Assembly (NCBI RefSeq): GCF_002150505.1
Contig: NZ_MSSV01000005.1
Location: 62,001-126,000, forward strand
Reading direction: 5' to 3'
DNA length: 64,000 bases
Source of the DNA: Algoriphagus ratkowskyi
Lineage (GTDB): Bacteria; Bacteroidota; Bacteroidia; Cytophagales; Cyclobacteriaceae
This document shows positions 61,677-64,000 of the stretch, piece after piece. The position numbers and the translations under genes are program-made. Numbering within the stretch: position 1 is the stretch's first letter; each line of letters opens with the position of its first letter. Below the pieces are notes generated by a model. That model made no database searches and was not told the origin of the DNA. It was given only the letters and a program-made list of their open reading frames with translations.

Positions 61677-64000
61677 CTAATCAAGGTAATAAACACGCTT
61701 CACACGAGTACTTATATTTGTAAGCAACTCATAAGGGATAGTTCCAATTCGTTCAGCCAGTTCTTTCAAGGAGATTTTCTCTCCATAAACGATGGCTTCA
61801 TCACCGGCTTTCACATCCATTCCGCTCACATCCACCATGCACATATCCATGCACACATTACCAATGATGGGAGCCTGTTTTCCATGGATAAGTACATAGC
61901 CTTTACCATTGCTGAATCGGCGGTCGTAGCCATCTGCATACCCTAGCGCTAGAGTCGCTATTTTACCGCCGGTAGCTAGAACTCCCTTTCTGGAATACCC
62001 TATTGTTTCGCCAGGTTCGAGCTCTTTGACTTGGGAAATCGTAGTTTTCAGCGTACCAATCGTTCGCAGTGCCTGCTCAAATTTACCTGTCACTTCTACG
62101 CCATACAGTCCGATTCCCAATCTCACCATATCAAATTGGAATTGTGGAAATGTACTTATTCCAGCAGAATTGAGCGCGTGAATCAACGGTCTATAGGATA
62201 GCATACTGAGAACTTCCTCTTTCATTACTATGAAATTCTTCATTTGTGTTAAAGAAAATTCACGATGAATCTCCTCGTCAGCACCTACAAAATGAGTATA
62301 GATTGAGGCTACTTCCAATTGAGGGTTGGCTTTAATCAAGCTCTTCAAAACTTCTATTTGTTTTTTTTCAAAGCCCAATCTGTGCATACCAGTATCCATG
62401 TCGAGATGGATTTTCATGGTAGTGTGATGTATAATACTCCAAGAGGCTAAACTCTCAAAATACTCCGGACTGAAAACTACCGGCTCCAAATTAAACTCAC
62501 TGCACAACCCAAAAGACTCTTGCATGGCATTCAATACCATAATCGGTAGTTTGATTCCCTGTTTCCGCAAAGCAACTCCTTCATCAGAAAAAGCAACCCC
62601 CAAGTAATCTGCACCCATGGTCTGGATTTGGTTGGCGATTTCCACCGCTCCTCCACCATAAGCGAGTGCCTTCACCATTACCATTACTTTGGTTTTTGGG
62701 GAAAGCAGTTTTTTATAGAAATTATAATTGTGCGTGAGCGCATTGAGATTGATCTCCAAGGTGGTACCATGAATCCTCTGTTGAAGTCGGTTGACTACTT
62801 CCTCAAATCCAAACACTCGTGCCCCAGTTACTAAAATCAAGTCATTTTGAAAGGTCTCAGGATCGAGCTTGGCCAAAAGCTCTAGCGTAGAATTGAACCC
62901 AGTGAAAGATTCTGGGAATTCTTTCTCCAAAAAGAAAATCTCCTTACCCACACCATACAATTGGTCAAACCGGTACTTTTTGATCAACTCAGAAACCTCA
63001 GCATAGATCTTCTCTGGAGAACCTTGCTGCAATAAGTCAGACAGGATCAGAATTTTCCTTCGCTTAGGCCTTTGTTGCTGCATGAAATCCAGCGCGACCT
63101 TTAATCCTGCCAAGTCATTATTGTAGGTGTCGTCGATCAGCAAAGAATCATTGATTCCCGGCTTTAGCGTCAAGCGCATATCCACAGACTTCAGATGCGC
63201 AATTCCTTCTTGTATAGATCCAACGCTTTGTCCTAGCGTGATCGCGGCTACGATCACATGCGTGATATTTTCTAGAGAAGCCACATCCGTGAAAGGCACA
63301 TGAAAAGTATGCGTGCTTAAATCCGAGTTCATCAAAATCATTCGTGATCCATTCCCTTTCACCTTCAAAGATCTGGTAAATTCTGCTCCAGCTCGATCTG
63401 ACCATCCTACTCGTTTGTCAGATGGAAAAACAGACTCAATCGCCTCAGAAATGAAGTCATGATCTCTACAATAAATCAAAAAATTAGAGTCCTTGAAAAG
63501 TGAAAGCTTCTCCTGAAGCTTAGCTTCCAGACTTTCAAATCCTTCTTGATGGGCTGTACCGATATTAGTGAAAATTCCGAGGTTTGGTTGGATCATTTCC
63601 TCCAATGCAGCCATTTCTCCAGCTTTGGAGATTCCTGCTTCCAGTATTGCTACTTGATGATAAGACTCGATTCCAAAGATAGATAGAGGTACTCCAACTT
63701 GAGAATTATAGCTTTTTGGGCTTTTAGCCACGGCATATTTTTGCCCCAGAATCTCTCCCAGCCATTCTTTGACGATGGTTTTACCGTTACTTCCGGTGAT
63801 GCTGACGACGGGATTCGTAAATAGTGAACGTTGGTATTTGGCCAGCAATTGTAATGCTCTACGCGTATCCGCCACCTTGATAAAGCAAACATCTAAAGCT
63901 GTGGACTCATCAAAATCATCATGAACCAAAAACGTCTGGACGCCCAATTTTACTAATTGAGGAATAAAATCTGCCCCATCAGCTTTTGCACCGCGCAATG
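61677..64000 (-). CDS. Bifunctional MurF ligase - alanine racemase fusion, N-terminus beyond window
   Basis: 773 visible residues; the beginning (normally ~50 residues) lies past base 64000. N-terminal part: MurF-type ATP-dependent ligase with SITGSNGKTIVKEWLGEIL (P-loop), AILEAGISKAGEMAALE and DDTYNNDLAGLKVALDFM, joining D-Ala-D-Ala to UDP-MurNAc-tripeptide. C-terminal part (~405-773): PLP-dependent alanine racemase with the Schiff-base Lys in MVMVKALAYGGG, HLDMDTGMHRLGF and GETIGYSRKGVL containing the catalytic Tyr region. This fusion is a known Bacteroidota arrangement, coupling D-Ala supply to its use in peptidoglycan synthesis. Confidence 0.93.
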   Translation of the reverse strand, partial: LRGAKADGADFIPQLVKLGVQTFLVHDDFDESTALDVCFIKVADTRRALQLLAKYQRSLFTNPVVSITGSNGKTIVKEWLGEILGQKYAVAKSPKSYNSQVGVPLSIFGIESYHQVAILEAGISKAGEMAALEEMIQPNLGIFTNIGTAHQEGFESLEAKLQEKLSLFKDSNFLIYCRDHDFISEAIESVFPSDKRVGWSDRAGAEFTRSLKVKGNGSRMILMNSDLSTHTFHVPFTDVASLENITHVIVAAITLGQSVGSIQEGIAHLKSVDMRLTLKPGINDSLLIDDTYNNDLAGLKVALDFMQQQRPKRRKILILSDLLQQGSPEKIYAEVSELIKKYRFDQLYGVGKEIFFLEKEFPESFTGFNSTLELLAKLDPETFQNDLILVTGARVFGFEEVVNRLQQRIHGTTLEINLNALTHNYNFYKKLLSPKTKVMVMVKALAYGGGAVEIANQIQTMGADYLGVAFSDEGVALRKQGIKLPIMVLNAMQESFGLCSEFNLEPVVFSPEYFESLASWSIIHHTTMKIHLDMDTGMHRLGFEKKQIEVLKSLIKANPQLEVASIYTHFVGADEEIHREFSLTQMKNFIVMKEEVLSMLSYRPLIHALNSAGISTFPQFQFDMVRLGIGLYGVEVTGKFEQALRTIGTLKTTISQVKELEPGETIGYSRKGVLATGGKIATLALGYADGYDRRFSNGKGYVLIHGKQAPIIGNVCMDMCMVDVSGMDVKAGDEAIVYGEKISLKELAERIGTIPYELLTNISTRVKRVYYLD

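Noticed and set aside
1..64000. tRNA, rRNA, tmRNA or prophage genes
   Set aside because: None recognised by reading the gaps; short RNAs could still be missed without a covariance search.

Overview
The window looks like a stretch of chromosome from a Bacteroidota bacterium, most likely a Cytophagales / Cyclobacteriaceae-type (Algoriphagus-like) organism. Supporting signs are a gldE gene next to ssb, a MurF-alanine racemase fusion, a DUF5916 outer-membrane protein, TonB-dependent receptors with carboxypeptidase-like N-terminal domains, many secreted proteins whose signal peptides end in AQ or GQ, weak ribosome-binding sites, and two promoters of the Bacteroidetes type (TTTG / N19 / TAnnTTTG). 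The placement is inferred from gene content; no rRNA or tRNA gene was seen. Base composition is moderate to low in G+C and I see no large foreign block. Both ends cut genes: ssb on the left and murF-alr on the right.

Layout. 0-8 kb: ssb, gldE and the glutamate synthase operon gltBD. 8-18 kb: nhaA behind a possible structured leader, a Spy-like protein, NDH-2, yebC, a DUF84 NTPase, an M28 peptidase and a ClC channel with CBS domains. 17.7-18.1 kb: a gene-free AT-rich gap with a tight cluster of DnaA boxes. 18-34.6 kb: mtgA, methyltransferases, a MaoC hydratase, a frameshifted serine hydrolase, an outer-membrane receptor, sodA, tadA, two phosphate-carrier-like genes back to back, deoC, a lysine/saccharopine dehydrogenase-like gene, a TRIC channel, patatin, VOC and a BioF-like enzyme. 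34.7-35.6 kb: three tandem copies of a small two-helix membrane protein, the first broken by an in-frame stop. 35.6-42.7 kb: a YdjC/ChbG deacetylase, a shortened glycosidase-like lipoprotein, DUF5916, YjbQ, TfoX-N and an FAH-family enzyme.

42.8-45.5 kb is a complete regulatory unit: a consensus promoter, a TPP riboswitch and a TonB-dependent receptor, so this receptor very probably imports thiamine or a precursor. 45.5-46.7 kb holds a YoeB-type toxin-antitoxin pair lying between an intact membrane-protein gene and a duplicate fragment of that gene's 3' end.

The most unusual locus is 46.8-50.2 kb. A probable operon of a Fic-domain protein and a membrane-anchored LytTR regulator, possibly extending into an intradiol dioxygenase-like lipoprotein and a YceI protein, is preceded by seven 9-bp half-sites (TATGTAAAG) in strictly alternating orientation, about two helical turns apart. 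They overlap a recognisable promoter and the start codon. The Fic protein has Asn where the catalytic His of the HPF motif is expected and carries a C-terminal winged helix, so it may work as a DNA-binding regulator rather than an AMP-transferase. This is the best candidate in the window for an undescribed system.

50.2-64 kb: a secreted amidohydrolase, an M14 carboxypeptidase, three tandem PLDc_N membrane proteins, a minimal ABC-ATPase/membrane-protein pair, a TIGR01777 epimerase, and an ion module (ClC, TrkH/KtrB, TrkA/KtrA, and a voltage-gated K+ channel on the other strand), ending in murF-alr.
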